DNA of 64,000 nucleotides from Phymorhynchus buccinoides (lineage: Eukaryota; Mollusca; Gastropoda; Neogastropoda; Raphitomidae), in the NCBI GenBank assembly GCA_017654935.2, contig CM065700.1:51674219-51738218 (forward strand). The letters are read 5' to 3'. Positions 1 to 13,700 of this stretch are shown in pieces. Made by a program: the position numbers and the translations under genes. The notes under the pieces are model-generated. The model was not told the DNA's origin, made no database searches, and saw only the letters and a program-made list of their open reading frames with translations. The stretch's first letter is position 1. Each line of letters opens with the position of its first letter.

Positions 1-40
1 TTTATTATTATTTTCGGCCTATACTGTTGATTTATTTCGT

Positions 41-205
41 GACATTGTTTTGATGAAGGCATTGACTGTTGGCTTCATGGCCTAGTGCTGCATGTGACAT
101 TGTTTTGATGAAGGCATTGACTGTTGGCTTCATGGCCTAGTGCTGCATGTGACATTGTTTTGATGAAGGCATTGACTGTTGGCTTCATGGCCTAGTGATG
201 CATCT
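41..205. repeat. 55-bp tandem repeat, 3 copies
   Basis: Three head-to-tail copies start at 41, 96 and 151, each opening with GACATTGTTTTGATGAAGGC and containing GGCTTCATGGCCTAGTG. The copies are almost identical; the third ends in GATGCATCT where the first two have GCTGCATGT. No coding potential is visible. Confidence 0.95.
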
Positions 206-465
206 AATCTATCGGTATGTTTCGTTGGGAGACAAAGCGCAAAGTGCTTAAAGATATGTGACACATTGTTTTGAATCTGATGAAATATCCGTATTTTTGT
301 ATCAGACATTTGATCAGATTCGTGTATAGGGATCTACGCGAATAAAGATTCGCTTAGACAATGGTATTTCATCAAAATCATGCCTTACAGACGTCGTGAC
401 AGATAGTCGTAGGACTAAAATTGTCTGTGTGAGTCAGCCCCTTTGTGCTTTACCTATGTCCTGGG
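206..465. other. Non-repetitive spacer, no gene seen
   Basis: Mixed-composition sequence between the 55-bp and 49-bp arrays. I see no convincing ORF, splice pattern or RNA gene here. Confidence 0.6.
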
Positions 466-1792
466 TGAGCAGACTGTGGATGAACTGTGTGTCCCTGTGT
501 GCTGGGCTGATCCATAGAACAGGCAGCTGAAGCAGTTCACGACACAGCTGGACATCTGGACAACAACATAATCTATATCAATGAACCCGTGGTCAGCAGC
601 ATCAGATGAACTGTGTGTCCCTGTGTGCTGGACTGGTCCACAGAACAGGCAGCTGAAGCAGTTCACGACACAGCTGGACATCTGGACAACACAGTTAATA
701 TCAATGAACCTATGGTCAGATGAACATCTGCACAACAACATAATCTGTATCAATGAACCTGTGGTCAGCTGAACATCTGGACAACACAGTTAATATCAAT
801 GAACCTGTGGTCAGCTGAACATCTGGAAAACACCATAATCTATATCAATGAACCTATGGTCAGCTGAACGTCTGGACAACAACATAATCTACCTCAAAGA
901 ACCTGTGGTCAGCATCATCAGATGAACTCTGTATCCCTGTGTGCTGGACTGATCCACAGAACAGGCAGCTGAAGCAGTTCACGACACAGCTGAACATCTG
1001 GACAACAACACAGTTAATATTAATGAACCTGTAGTCAGCTGAGCATCTGGACAACAACATAATCTGTATCAATGAACCTGTGGTCAGCATCATCAGATGA
1101 ACGCTGTGTCCCTGTGCGCTGGACTGATCCACAGAACAGGCAGCTGAATATCTGGACAACAACACAGTTAATATCAATGAACCTGTGGTCAGCTGAACAT
1201 CTGGACAACAACATAATATATATCAATGAACCTGTGGTCAGCATCATCAGATGAACTCTGTGTCCCTGTGCGCTGGACTGATCCATAGAACAGGCAGCGG
1301 AACATCTGGACAACAACACAGTTAATATCAATGAACCTGTGGTCAGCTGAACATCTGGACAACAACACAGTTAATATCAATGAACCTGTGGTCAGCTGAA
1401 CATCTGGACAACAACACAGTTAATATCAATGAACCTGTGGTCAGCTGAACATCTGGACAACAACACAGTTAATATCAATGAACATGTGGTCAGCTGAACA
1501 TCTGGACAACAACATAATCTATATCAATGAACCTGTGGTCAGCTGAACATCTGGACAACACAGTTAATATCAATGAACCTGTGGTCAGCTGAACATCTGG
1601 ACAACAACATAATCTGTATCAATGAACCTGTGGTCAGCTGAACATCTGGACAACAACATAATCTATATCAATGAACCTGTGGTCAGCTGAACATCTGGAC
1701 AACACAGTTAATATCAATGAACATGTGGTCAGCTGAACGTCTGCACAACAACACAGTTAATATCAATGAACCTGTGGTCAGCTGAACATCTG
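466..1792. repeat. 49-bp (46-bp variant) minisatellite with longer compound units
   Basis: The basic unit is AACATCTGGACAACAACACA followed by GTTAATATCAATGAACCTGT and GGTCAGCTG, 49 bp in total; copies lacking one CAA are 46 bp. Some copies read ATAATCTATATCAATG in place of CAGTTAATATCAATG. In the first 800 bp several units carry an extra block (CATCATCAGATGAAC ... TGTCCCTGTG ... GATCCACAGAACAGGCAGC), giving compound units; towards 1300-1790 the array becomes simple 46/49-mers. It stops mid-unit and passes directly into the 71-bp array. Short ORFs on both strands are repeat by-products. Confidence 0.93.
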
Positions 1793-4700
1793 CCTGATGG
1801 CTGTGTGTTGATCAAACCTCTCTGTATGTTACATTATACTATGTTACGTTCTGTTACATTACACCTGATGGCTATGTGTTGATCAGACCTCTCTGTATGT
1901 CACATTATACTATGTTACGTTCTGTTACATTACACCTGATGGCTGTGTGTTGATCAGACCTCTCTGTATGTCACATTATACTATGTTACGTTCTGTTACA
2001 TTACACCTGATGGCTGTGTGTTGATCAGACCTCTCTGTATGTTACATTATACTATGTTACGTTCTGTTACATTACACAAACTGATGGCTGTGTGTTGATC
2101 AGACCTCTCTGTATGTTTACATTATACTATGTTACGTTCTGTTACATTACACCTGTTACATGTTACGTTCTGTTACATTACACCTGATGGCTGTGTGTTG
2201 ATCAGACCTCTCTGTATGTTACATTATACTATGTTACGTTCTGTTACATTACACCTGATGGCTGTGTGTTGATCAAACCTCTCTGTATGTTACATTATAC
2301 TATGTTACGTTCTGTTACATTACACCTGATGGCTGTGTGTTGATCAGACCTCTCTGTATGTTACATTATACTATGTTACGTTCTGTTACATTACACCTGA
2401 TGGCTGTGTGTTGATCAGACCTCTCTGTATGTTACATTATACTATGTTACGTTCTGTTACATTACACCTGATGGCTGTGTGTTGATCAGACAGACCTCTG
2501 TTACTGTATGGCTATGTGTTGATCATTATACTATATGTTACGTTCTGTTACATTACACCTGATGGCTGTGTGTTGATCAAACCTCTCTGTATGTTACATT
2601 ATACTATGTTACGTTCTGTTACATTACACCTGATGGCTGTGTGTTGATCAAACCTCTCTGTATGTTACATTATACTATGTTACGTTCTGTTACATTACAC
2701 CTGATGGCTATGTGTTGATCAGACCTCTCTGTATGTTACATTATACTATGTTACGTTCTGTTACGTTACACCTGATGGCTGTGTGTTGATCAGACCTCTC
2801 TGTATGTTACATTATACTATGTTACGTTCTGTTACATTACACCTGATGGCTGTGTGTTGATCAAACCTCTCTGTATGTTACATTATACTATGTTACGTTC
2901 TGTTACATTACACCTGATGGCTGTGTGTTGATCAGACCTCTCTGTATGTTACATTATACTATGTTACGTTCTGTTACATTACACCTGATGGCTGTGTGTT
3001 GATCAGACCTCTCTGTATGTTACATTATACTATGTTACGTTCTGTTACATTACACCTGATGGCTGTGTGTTGATCATGACCTCTCTGTATGTTACATTAT
3101 ACTATGTTACGTTCTGTTACATTACACCTGATGGCTGTGTGTTGATCAGACCTCTCTGTATGTTACATTATACTATGTTACGTTCTGTTACATTACACCT
3201 GATGGCTGTGTGTTGATCAGACCTCTCTGTATGTTACATTATACTATGTTACGTTCTGTTACATTACACCTGATGGCTGTGTGTTGATCAAACCTCTCTG
3301 TATGTTACATTATACTATGTTACGTTCTGTTACATTACACCTGATGGCTGTGTGTTGATCAGACCTCTCTGTATGTTACATTATACTATGTTACGTTCTG
3401 TTACATTACACCTGATGGCTATGTGTTGATCAGACCTCTCTGTATGTTACATTATACTATGTTACGTTCTGTTACATTACACCTGATGGCTGTGTGTTGA
3501 TCAGACCTCTCTGTATGTTACATTATACTATGTTACGTTCTGTTACATTACACCTGATGGCTGTGTGTTGATCAGACCTCTCTGTATGTTACATTATACT
3601 ATGTTACGTTCTGTTACATTACACCTGATGGCTGTGTGTTGATCAGACCTCTCTGTATGTTACATTATACTATGTTACGTTCTGTTACATTACACCTGAT
3701 GGCTGTGTGTTGATCAGACCTCTCTGTATGTTACATTATACTATGTTACGTTCTGTTACATTACACCTGATGGCTATGTGTTGATCAGACCTCTCTGTAT
3801 GTTACATTATACTATGTTACGTTCTGTTACATTACACCTGATGGCTGTGTGTTGATCAGACCTCTCTGTATGTTACATTATACTATGTTACGTTCTGTTA
3901 CATTACACCTGATGGCTGTGTGTTGATCAAACCTCTCTGTATGTTACATTATACTATGTTACGTTCTGTTACATTACACCTGATGGCTGTGTGTTGATCA
4001 AACCTCTCTGTATGTTACATTATACTATGTTACGTTCTGTTACATTACACCTGATGGCTGTGTGTTGATCAGACCTCTCTGTATGTTACATTATACTATG
4101 TTACGTTCTGACATTACACCTGATGGCTGTGTGTTGATCAGACCTCTCTGTATGTTACATTATACTATGTTACGTTCTGTTACATTACACCTGATGGCTG
4201 TGTGTTGATCAGACCTCTCTGTATGTTACATTATACTATGTTACGTTCTGTTACATTACACCTGATGGCTGTGTGTTGATCAGACCTCTCTGTATGTTAC
4301 ATTATACTATGTTACGTTCTGTTACATTACACCTGATGGCTGTGTGTTGATCAGACCTCTCTGTATGTTACATTATACTATGTTACGTTCTGTTACATTA
4401 CACCTGATGGCTGTGTGTTGATCAAACCTCTCTGTATGTTACATTATACTATGTTACGTTCTGTTACATTACACCTGATGGCTGTGTGTTGATCAGACCT
4501 CTCTGTATGTTACATTATACTATGTTACGTTCTGTTACATTACACCTGATGGCTGTGTGTTGATCAGACCTCTCTGTATGTTACATTATACTATGTTACG
4601 TTCTGTTACATTACACCTGATGGCTGTGTGTTGATCAGACCTCTCTGTATGTTACATTATACTATGTTACGTTCTGTTACATTACACCTGATGGCTGTGT

Positions 4701-7700
4701 GTTGATCAAACCTCTCTGTATGTTACATTATACTATGTTACGTTCTGTTACATTACACCTGATGGCTGTGTGTTGATCAGACCTCTCTGTATGTTACATT
4801 ATACTATGTTACGTTCTGTTACATTACACCTGATGGCTGTGTGTTGATCAGACCTCTCTGTATGTTGTTACATTATACTATGTTGTGTGTTGATCAAACC
4901 TTCTGTTGTTACATTATACTATGTTACTTCTGATGATGCTGTGTGTTGATCAGACCTCTCTGTATGTTACATTATACTATGTTACGTTCTGTTACATTAC
5001 ACCTGATGGCTGTGTGTTGATCAAACCTCTCTGTATGTTACATTATACTATGTTACGTTCTGTTACATTACACCTGATGGCTGTGTGTTGATCAGACCTC
5101 TCTGTATGTTACATTATACTATGTTACTGTGTGTTGATTCTGTATGTTACATTATACTATGTTACGTTCTGTTACATTACACCTGATGGCTGTGTGTTGA
5201 TCAGACCTCTCTGTATGTTACATTATACTATGTTACGTTCTGTTACATTACACCTGATGGCTGTGTGTTGATCAGACCTCTCTGTATGTTACATTATACT
5301 ATGTTACGTTCTGTTACATTACACCTGATGGCTGTGTGTTGATCAGACCTCTCTGTATGTTACATTATACTATGTTACGTTCTGTTACATTACACCTGAT
5401 GGCTGTGTGTTGATCAGACCTCTCTGTATGTTACATTATACTATGTTACGTTCTGTTACATTACACCTGATGGCTGTGTGTTGATCAAACCTCTCTGTAT
5501 GTTACATTATACTATGTTACGTTCTGTTACATTACACCTGATGGCTGTGTGTTGATCAGACCTCTCTGTATGTTACATTATACTATGTTACACATGATGG
5601 CTGTGTGTTGATCAAACCTCTCTGTATGTTTATACTATGTATGTTACATTATACTATGTTACGTTCTGTTACATTACACCTGATGGCTATGTGTTGATCA
5701 GACCTCTCTGTATGTTACATTATACTATGTTACGTTCTGTTACATTACACCTGATGGCTGTGTGTTGATCAAACCTCTCTGTATGTTACATTATACTATG
5801 TTACGTTCTGTTACATTACACCTGATGGCTGTGTGTTGATCAGACCTCTCTGTATGTTACATTATACTATGTTACGTTCTGTTACATTACACCTGATGGC
5901 TGTGTGTTGATCAGACCTCTCTGTATGTTACATTATACTATGTTACGTTCTGTTACATTACACCTGATGGCTGTGTGTTGATCAGACCTCTCTGTATGTT
6001 ACATTATACTATGTTACGTTCTGTTACATTACACCTGATGGCTGTGTGTTGATCAGACCTCTCTGTATGTTACATTATACTATGTTACGTTCTGTTACAT
6101 TACACCTGATGGCTGTGTGTTGATCAGACCTCTCTGTATGTTACATTATACTACTATGTTACGTTCTGTTACATTACACCTGATGGCTGTGTGTTGATCA
6201 GACCTCTCTGTATGTTACATTATACTATGTTACGTTCTGTTACATTACACTGTGTGTTGATGATGGCTTATACTATGTTACGTTCTGTTACATTACACCT
6301 GATTACAAACCTCTCTGTATGTTACATTATACTATGTTATGTGTGTGTTGATCAGACCTCTCTGTATGTTACATTATACTATGTTACGTTCTGTTACATT
6401 ACACCTGATGGCTGTGTGTTGATCAGACCTCTCTGTATGTTACATTATACTATGTTACGTTCTGTTACATTACACCTGATGGCTGTGTGTTGATCAAACC
6501 TCTCTGTATGTTACATTATACTATGTTACGTTCTGTTACATTACACCTGATGGCTGTGTGTTGATCAGACCTCTCTGTATGTTACATTATACTATGTTAC
6601 GTTCTGTTACATTACACCTGATGGCTGTGTGTTGATCAGACCTCTCTGTATGTTACATTATACTATGTTACGTTCTGTTACATTACACCTGATGGCTGTG
6701 TGTTGATCAAACCTCTCTGTATGTTACATTATACTATGTTACGTTCTGTTACATTACACCTGATGGCTGTGTGTTGATCAGACCTCTCTGTATGTTACAT
6801 TATACTATGTTACGTTCTGTTACATTACACCTGATGGCTGTGTGTTGATCAGACCTCTCTGTATGTTACATTATACTATGTTACGTTCTGTTACATTACA
6901 CCTGATGGCTGTGTGTTGATCAGACCTCTCTGTATGTTACATTATACTATGTTACGTTCTGTTACATTACACCTGATGGCTGTGTGTTGATCAGACCTCT
7001 CTGTATGTTACATTATACTATGTTACGTTCTGTTACATTACACCTGATGGCTGTGTGTTGATCAGACCTCTCTGTATGTTACATTATACTATGTTACGTT
7101 CTGTTACATTACACCTGATGGCTGTGTGTTGATCAGATGTTACATTATACTATGTTACGTTCTGTTACATTACACCTGATGGCTGTGTCTGTATGTTATG
7201 TTACACCTGATGGCTATGTGTTGACAGACCTCTCTGTATGTTACATTATACTATGTTACGTTCTGTTACATTACACCTGATGGCTGTGTGTTGATCAGAC
7301 CTCTCTGTATGTTACATTATACTATGTTACGTTCTGTTACATTACACCTGATGGCTGTGTGTTGATCAGACCTCTCTGTATGTTACATTATACTATGTTA
7401 CGTTCTGTTACATTACACCTGATGGCTGTGTGTTGATCAGACCTCTCTGTATGTTACATTATACTATGTTACGTTCTGTTACATTACACCTGATGGCTGT
7501 GTGTTGATCAAACCTCTCTGTATGTTACATTATACTATGTTACGTTCTGTTACATTACACCTGATGGCTGTGTGTTGATCAGACCTCTCTGTATGTTACA
7601 TTATACTATGTTACGTTCTGTTACATTACACCTGATGGCTGTGTGTTGATCAGACCTCTCTGTATGTTACATTATACTATGTTACGTTCTGTTACATTAC

Positions 7701-10700
7701 ACCTGATGGCTGTGTGTTGATCAGACCTCTCTGTATGTTACATTATACTATGTTACGTTCTGTTACATTACACCTGATGGCTGTGTGTTGATCAGACCTC
7801 TCTGTATGTCACATTATACTATGTTACGTTCTGTTATTACACCTGATGGCTGTGTGTTGATCAAACTATGTTACGTTCTGTTACATTACACCTGATGGCT
7901 GTGTGTTGATCAGACCTCTCTGTATGTTACATTATACTATGTTACGTTCTGTTACATTACACCTGATGGCTGTGTGTTGATCAGACCTCTCTGTATGTTA
8001 CATTATACTATGTTACGTTCTGTTACATTACACCTGATGGCTGTGTGTTGATCAGACCTCTCTGTATGTTACATTATACTATGTTACGTTCTGTTACATT
8101 ACACCTGATGGCTGTGTGTTGATCAGACCTCTCTGTATGTTACATTATACTATGTTACGTTCTGTTACATTACACCTGATGGCTGTGTGTTGATCAGACC
8201 TCTCTGTATGTTACATTATACTATGTTACGTTCTGTTACATTACACCTGATGGCTGTGTGTTGATCAAACCTCTCTGTATGTTACATTATACTATGTTAC
8301 GTTCTGTTACATTACACCTGATGGCTATGTGTTGATCAGACCTCTCTGTATGTTACATTATACTATGTTACGTTCTGTTACATTACACCTGATGGCTATG
8401 TGTTGATCAGACCTCTCTGTATGTCACATTATACTATGTTACGTTCTGTTACATTACACCTGTGGCTGTGTGTTGACATTATACTATACTATGTTACGTT
8501 CTGTTACATTACACCTGATGGCTGTGTGTTGATCAAACCTCTCTGTATGTTACATTATACTATGTTACGTTCTGTTACATTACACCTGATGGCTGTGTGT
8601 TGATCAGACCTCTCTGTATGTTACATTATACTATGTTACGTTCTGTTACATTACACCTGATGGCTGTGTGTTGATCAGACCTCTCTGTATGTTACATTAT
8701 ACTATGTTACGTTCTGTTACATTACACCTGATGGCTGTGTGTTGATCAGACCTCTCTGTATGTTACATTATACTATGTTACGTTCTGTTACATTACACCT
8801 GATGGCTGTGTGTTGATCAGACCTCTCTGTATGTTACATTATACTATGTTACGTTCTGTTACATTACACCTGATGGCTGTGTGTTGATCAAACCTCTCTG
8901 TATGTTACATTATACTATGTTACGTTCTGTTACATTACACCTGATGGCTGTGTGTTGATCAGACCTCTCTGTATGTTACATTATACTATGTTACGTTCTG
9001 TTACATTACACCTGATGGCTATGTGTTGATCAGACCTCTCTGTATGTTACATTATACTATGTTACGTTCTGTTACATTACACCTGATGGCTGTGTGTTGA
9101 TCAGACCTCTCTGTATGTTACATTATACTATGTTACGTTCTGTTACATTACACCTGATGGCTGTGTGTTGATCAGACCTCTCTGTATGTTACATTATACT
9201 ATGTTACGTTCTGTTACATTACACCTGATGGCTGTGTGTTGATCAGACCTCTCTGTATGTTACATTATACTATGTTACGTTCTGTTACATTACACCTGAT
9301 GGCTATGTGTTGATCAGACCTCTCTGTATGTTACATTATACTATGTTACGTTCTGTTACATTACACCTGATGGCTGTGTGTTGATCAGACCTCTCTGTAT
9401 GTTACATTATACTATGTTACGTTCTGTTACATTACACCTGATGGCTGTGTGTTGATCAAACCTCTCTGTATGTTACATTATACTATGTTACGTTCTGTTA
9501 CATTACACCTGATGGCTGTGTGTTGATCAGACCTCTCTGTATGTTACATTATACTATGTTACGTTCTGTTACATTACACCTGATGGCTGTGTGTTGATCA
9601 GACCTCTCTGTATGTTACATTATACTATGTTACGTTCTGTTACATTACACCTGATGGCTGTGTGTTGATCAGACCTCTCTGTATGTTACATTATACTATG
9701 TTACGTTCTGTTACATTATACTTACATTACACCTGATGGCTGTGTGTTGATCAGACCTCTCTGTATGTTACATTATACTATGTTACGTTCTGTTACATTA
9801 CACCTGATGGCTATGTGTTGATCAGACCTCTCTGTATGTTACATTATACTATGTTACGTTCTGTTACATTACACCTGATGGCTGTGTGTTGATCAGACCT
9901 CTCTGTATGTTACATTATACTATGTTACGTTCTGTTACATTACACCTGATGGCTGTGTGTTGATCAGACCTCTCTGTATGTTACATTATACTATGTTACG
10001 TTCTGTTACATTACACCTGATGGCTGTGTGTTGATCAGACCTCTCTGTATGTTACATTATACTATGTTACGTTCTGTTACATTACACCTGATGGCTGTGT
10101 GTTGATCAGACCTCTCTGTATGTTACATTATACTATGTTACGTTCTGTTACATTACACCTGATGGCTGTGTGTTGATCAAACCTCTCTGTATGTTACATT
10201 ATACTATGTTACGTTCTGTTACATTACACCTGATGGCTGTGTGTTGATCAGACCTCTCTGTATGTTACATTATACTATGTTACGTTCTGTTACATTACAC
10301 CTGATGGCTGTGTGTTGATCAAACCTCTCTGTATGTTACATTATACTATGTTACGTTCTGTTACATTACACCTGATGGCTGTGTGTTGATCAGACCTCTC
10401 TGTATGTTACATTATACTATGTTACGTTCTGTTACATTACACCTGATGGCTGTGTGTTGATCAGACCTCTCTGTATGTTACATTATACTATGTTACGTTC
10501 TGTTACATTACACCTGATGGCTGTGTGTTGATCAGACCTCTCTGTATGTTACATTATACTATGTTACGTTCTGTTACATTACACCTGATGGCTGTGTGTT
10601 GATCAGACCTCTCTGTATGTTACATTATACTATGTTACGTTCTGTTACATTACACCTGATGGCTGTGTGTTGATCAGACCTCTCTGTATGTTACATTATA

Positions 10701-13700
10701 CTATGTTACGTTCTGTTACATTACACCTGATGGCTGTGTGTTGATCAGACCTCTCTGTATGTTACATTATACTATGTTACGTTCTGTTACATTACACCTG
10801 ATGGCTGTGTGTTGATCAATGTTGTGTTGACATTATACTATGTTGTTACGTTCTGTTACTCTCTGTACGTTCTGTTACATTACACCTGATGGCTGTGTGT
10901 TGATCAGACCTGTTACGTTCTGTTACATTATACTGATGGCTTATCAAACCTCTCTGTATGTTACATTATACTATGTTACTGTGTGTTGATCAGACCTCTC
11001 TGTATGTTGATCAGACCTCTCTGTATGTTACATTATACTATGTTACGTTCTGTTACATTACACCTGATGGCTGTGTGTTGATCAAACCTCTCTGTATGTT
11101 ACATTATACTATGTTACGTTCTGTTACATTACACCTGATGGCTGTGTGTTGATCAGACCTCTCTGTATGTTACATTATACTATGTTACGTTCTGTTACAT
11201 TACACCTGATGGCTGTGTGTTGATCAGACCTCTCTGTATGTTACATTATACTATGTTACGTTCTGTTACATTACACCTGATGATGGCTCTCTGTGTGTTT
11301 ACATTACACCTGATCATCAGACCTCTCTGTATGTTACATTATACTATGTTACGTTCTGTTACATTACACCTGATGGCTGTGTGTTGATCAAACCTCTCTG
11401 TATGTTACATTATACTATGTTACGTTCTGTTACATTACACCTGATGGCTGTGTGTTGATCAGACCTCTCTGTATGTTACATTATACTATGTTACGTTCTG
11501 TTACATTACACCTGATGGCTGTGTGTTGATCAAACCTCTCTGTATGTTACATTATACTATGTTACGTTCTGTTACATTACACCTGATGGCTGTGTGTTGA
11601 TCAAACCTCTCTGTATGTTACATTATACTATGTTACGTTCTGTTACATTACACCTGATGGCTGTGTGTTGATCAGACCTCTCTGTATGTTACATTATACT
11701 ATGTTACGTTCTGTTACATTACACCTGATGGCTGTGTGTTGATCAGACCTCTCTGTATGTCACATTATACTATGTTACCTCTCTGATATGTCTCTGTACA
11801 TTATACTATGTTACGTTCTGTTACATTACACCTGATGGCTGATCAGACCTCTCTGTATGTTACATTATACTATGTTACGTTCTGTTACATTACTGATGTG
11901 TGTGTTGATCAGACCTCTCTGTATGTTACATTATACTATGTTACGTTCTGTTACATTACACCTGATGGCTGTGTGTTGATCAGACCTCTCTGTATGTTAC
12001 ATTATACTATGTTACGTTCTGTTACATTACACCTGATGGCTGTGTGTTGATCAAACCTCTCTGTATGTTACATTATACTATGTTACGTTCTGTTACATTA
12101 CACCTGATGGCTGTGTGTTGATCAGACCTCTCTGTATGTTACATTATACTATGTTACGTTCTGTTACATTACACCTGATGGCTGTGTGTTGATCAAACCT
12201 CTCTGTATGTTACATTATACTATGTTATCAGTTCTGTTACATTACACCTGATGGCTGTGTGTTGATCAGACCTCTCTGTATGTTACATTATACTATGTTA
12301 CGTTCTGTTACATTACACCTGATGGCTGTGTGTTGATCAGACCTCTCTGTATGTTACATTATACTATGTTACGTTCTGTTACATTACACCTGATGGCTGT
12401 GTGTTGATCAGACCTCTCTGTATGTTACATTATACTATGTTCTGTATGTCACATTATACTATGTTACGTTCTGTTACATTACTGTTGTTACATTACACCT
12501 GATGGCTGTGTGTTGATCAGACCTCTCTGTATGTTACATTATACTATGTTACGTTCTGTTACATTACACCTGATGGCTGTGTGTTGATCAGACCTCTCTG
12601 TATGTTACATTATACTATGTTACGTTCTGTTACATTACACCTGATGGCTGTGTGTTGATCATGTTACATTACTGATGTTGTGTTGACCTCTCTGTATGTT
12701 ACATTATACTATGTTACGTTCTGTTACATTACACCTGATGGCTGTGTGTTGATCAGACCTCTCTGTATGTTACATTATACTATGTTACGTTCTGTTACAT
12801 TACACCTGATGGCTGTGTGTTGATCAGACCTCTCTGTATGTTACATTATACTATGTTACGTTCTGTTACATTACACCTGATGGCTGTGTGTTGATCAGAC
12901 CTCTCTGTATGTTACATTATACTATGTTACGTTCTGTTACATTACACCTGATGGCTGTGTGTTGATCAAACCTCTCTGTATGTTACATTATACTATGTTA
13001 CGTTCTGTTACATTACACCTGATGGCTGTGTGTTGATCAGACCTCTCTGTATGTTACATTATACTATGTTACGTTCTGTTACATTACACCTGATGGCTGT
13101 GTGTTGATCAAACCTCTCTGTATGTTACATTATACTATGTTACGTTCTGTTACATTACACCTGATGGCTGTGTGTTGATCAGACCTCTCTGTATGTTACA
13201 TTATACTATGTTACGTTCTGTTACATTACACCTGATGGCTGTGTGTTGATCAGACCTCTCTGTATGTTACATTATACTATGTTACGTTCTGTTACATTAC
13301 ACCTGATGGCTGTGTGTTGATCAGACCTCTCTGTATGTTACATTATACTATGTTACGTTCTGTTACATTACACCTGATGGCTATGTGTTGATCAGACCTC
13401 TCTGTATGTTACATTATACTATGTTACGTTCTGTTACATTACACCTGATGGCTGTGTGTTGATCAGACCTCTCTGTATGTTACATTATACTATGTTACGT
13501 TCTGTTACATTACACCTGATGGCTGTGTGTTGATCAGACCTCTCTGTATGTTACATTATACTATGTTACGTTCTGTTACATTACACCTGATGGCTGTGTG
13601 TTGATCAGACCTCTCTGTATGTTACATTATACTATGTTACGTTCTGTTACATTACACCTGATGGCTGTGTGTTGATCAGACCTCTCTGTATGTTACATTA